Origin: an uncultured Thermomicrobiales bacterium
GTDB taxonomy: Bacteria; Chloroflexota; Chloroflexia; Thermomicrobiales; UBA6265
NCBI GenBank assembly: GCA_902806395.1
Contig: CADCWH010000094.1
Span: forward strand, 1 to 5,406
DNA length: 5,406 nt
Direction of reading: 5' to 3'
Shown: in pieces, positions 4,921-5,406 of the stretch
Layout of the letters: each line of letters begins with the position of its first letter
How positions within the stretch are numbered: position 1 is the stretch's first letter
Position numbers and translations under genes: made by a program
Notes under the pieces: model-generated
The model's database searches: none
Told to the model about the DNA's origin: nothing
What the model saw: only the letters and a program-made list of their open reading frames with translations

Positions 4921-5406
<486 letters not shown>

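Overview
The window is a GC-rich bacterial stretch whose genes have a strong preference for G or C at third codon positions. Three things suggest a Chloroflexota-type bacterium (Thermomicrobia-like), although no phylogenetic marker here settles it: a stand-alone mini SWIM zinc-finger protein, a PII-like cyclic-di-AMP receptor, and a two-subunit aconitase X. No mobile element, CRISPR array, tRNA or rRNA was found.

Layout, left to right. A small SWIM-type zinc-finger protein lies at 40-390 (+). The stretch 391-676 has no convincing gene. A weakly supported hypothetical CDS lies at 677-1039 (-), downstream of and co-oriented with a clear cyclic-di-AMP receptor of the DarA/PstA family at 1115-1486 (-). 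The receptor is divergent from a three-gene operon: a creatininase-family metallohydrolase (1585-2397, +), the aconitase X catalytic subunit (2387-3673, +) and the aconitase X swivel subunit (3670-4269, +). These three genes overlap by 11 and 4 bases, so they are almost certainly co-transcribed and translationally coupled. Next comes about 590 bases of mostly non-coding DNA with two palindromic sites and one possible 45-codon basic protein with a good ribosome binding site. A hairpin terminator follows, and then the 3' end of metK (S-adenosylmethionine synthetase) on the minus strand, which runs off the right edge.

The most notable part is the 98-base space between the cyclic-di-AMP receptor and the creatininase gene. 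Almost all of it is nine perfect tandem copies of a 7-base unit (GACGGTA), with only a ribosome binding site's worth of DNA on each side. Any divergent promoter would therefore have to lie in or over the repeat, so copy number could tune expression of both a second-messenger receptor and a metabolic operon.

By family knowledge, the operon pairs an amide-bond hydrolase fold (all five dinuclear metal ligands appear present) with a hydroxy-acid dehydratase (aconitase X; known members act on cis-3-hydroxy-L-proline or mevalonate 5-phosphate). I infer a short degradative or interconversion pathway in which an amide or cyclic amide is opened and a product is dehydrated. The substrate cannot be read from the sequence.
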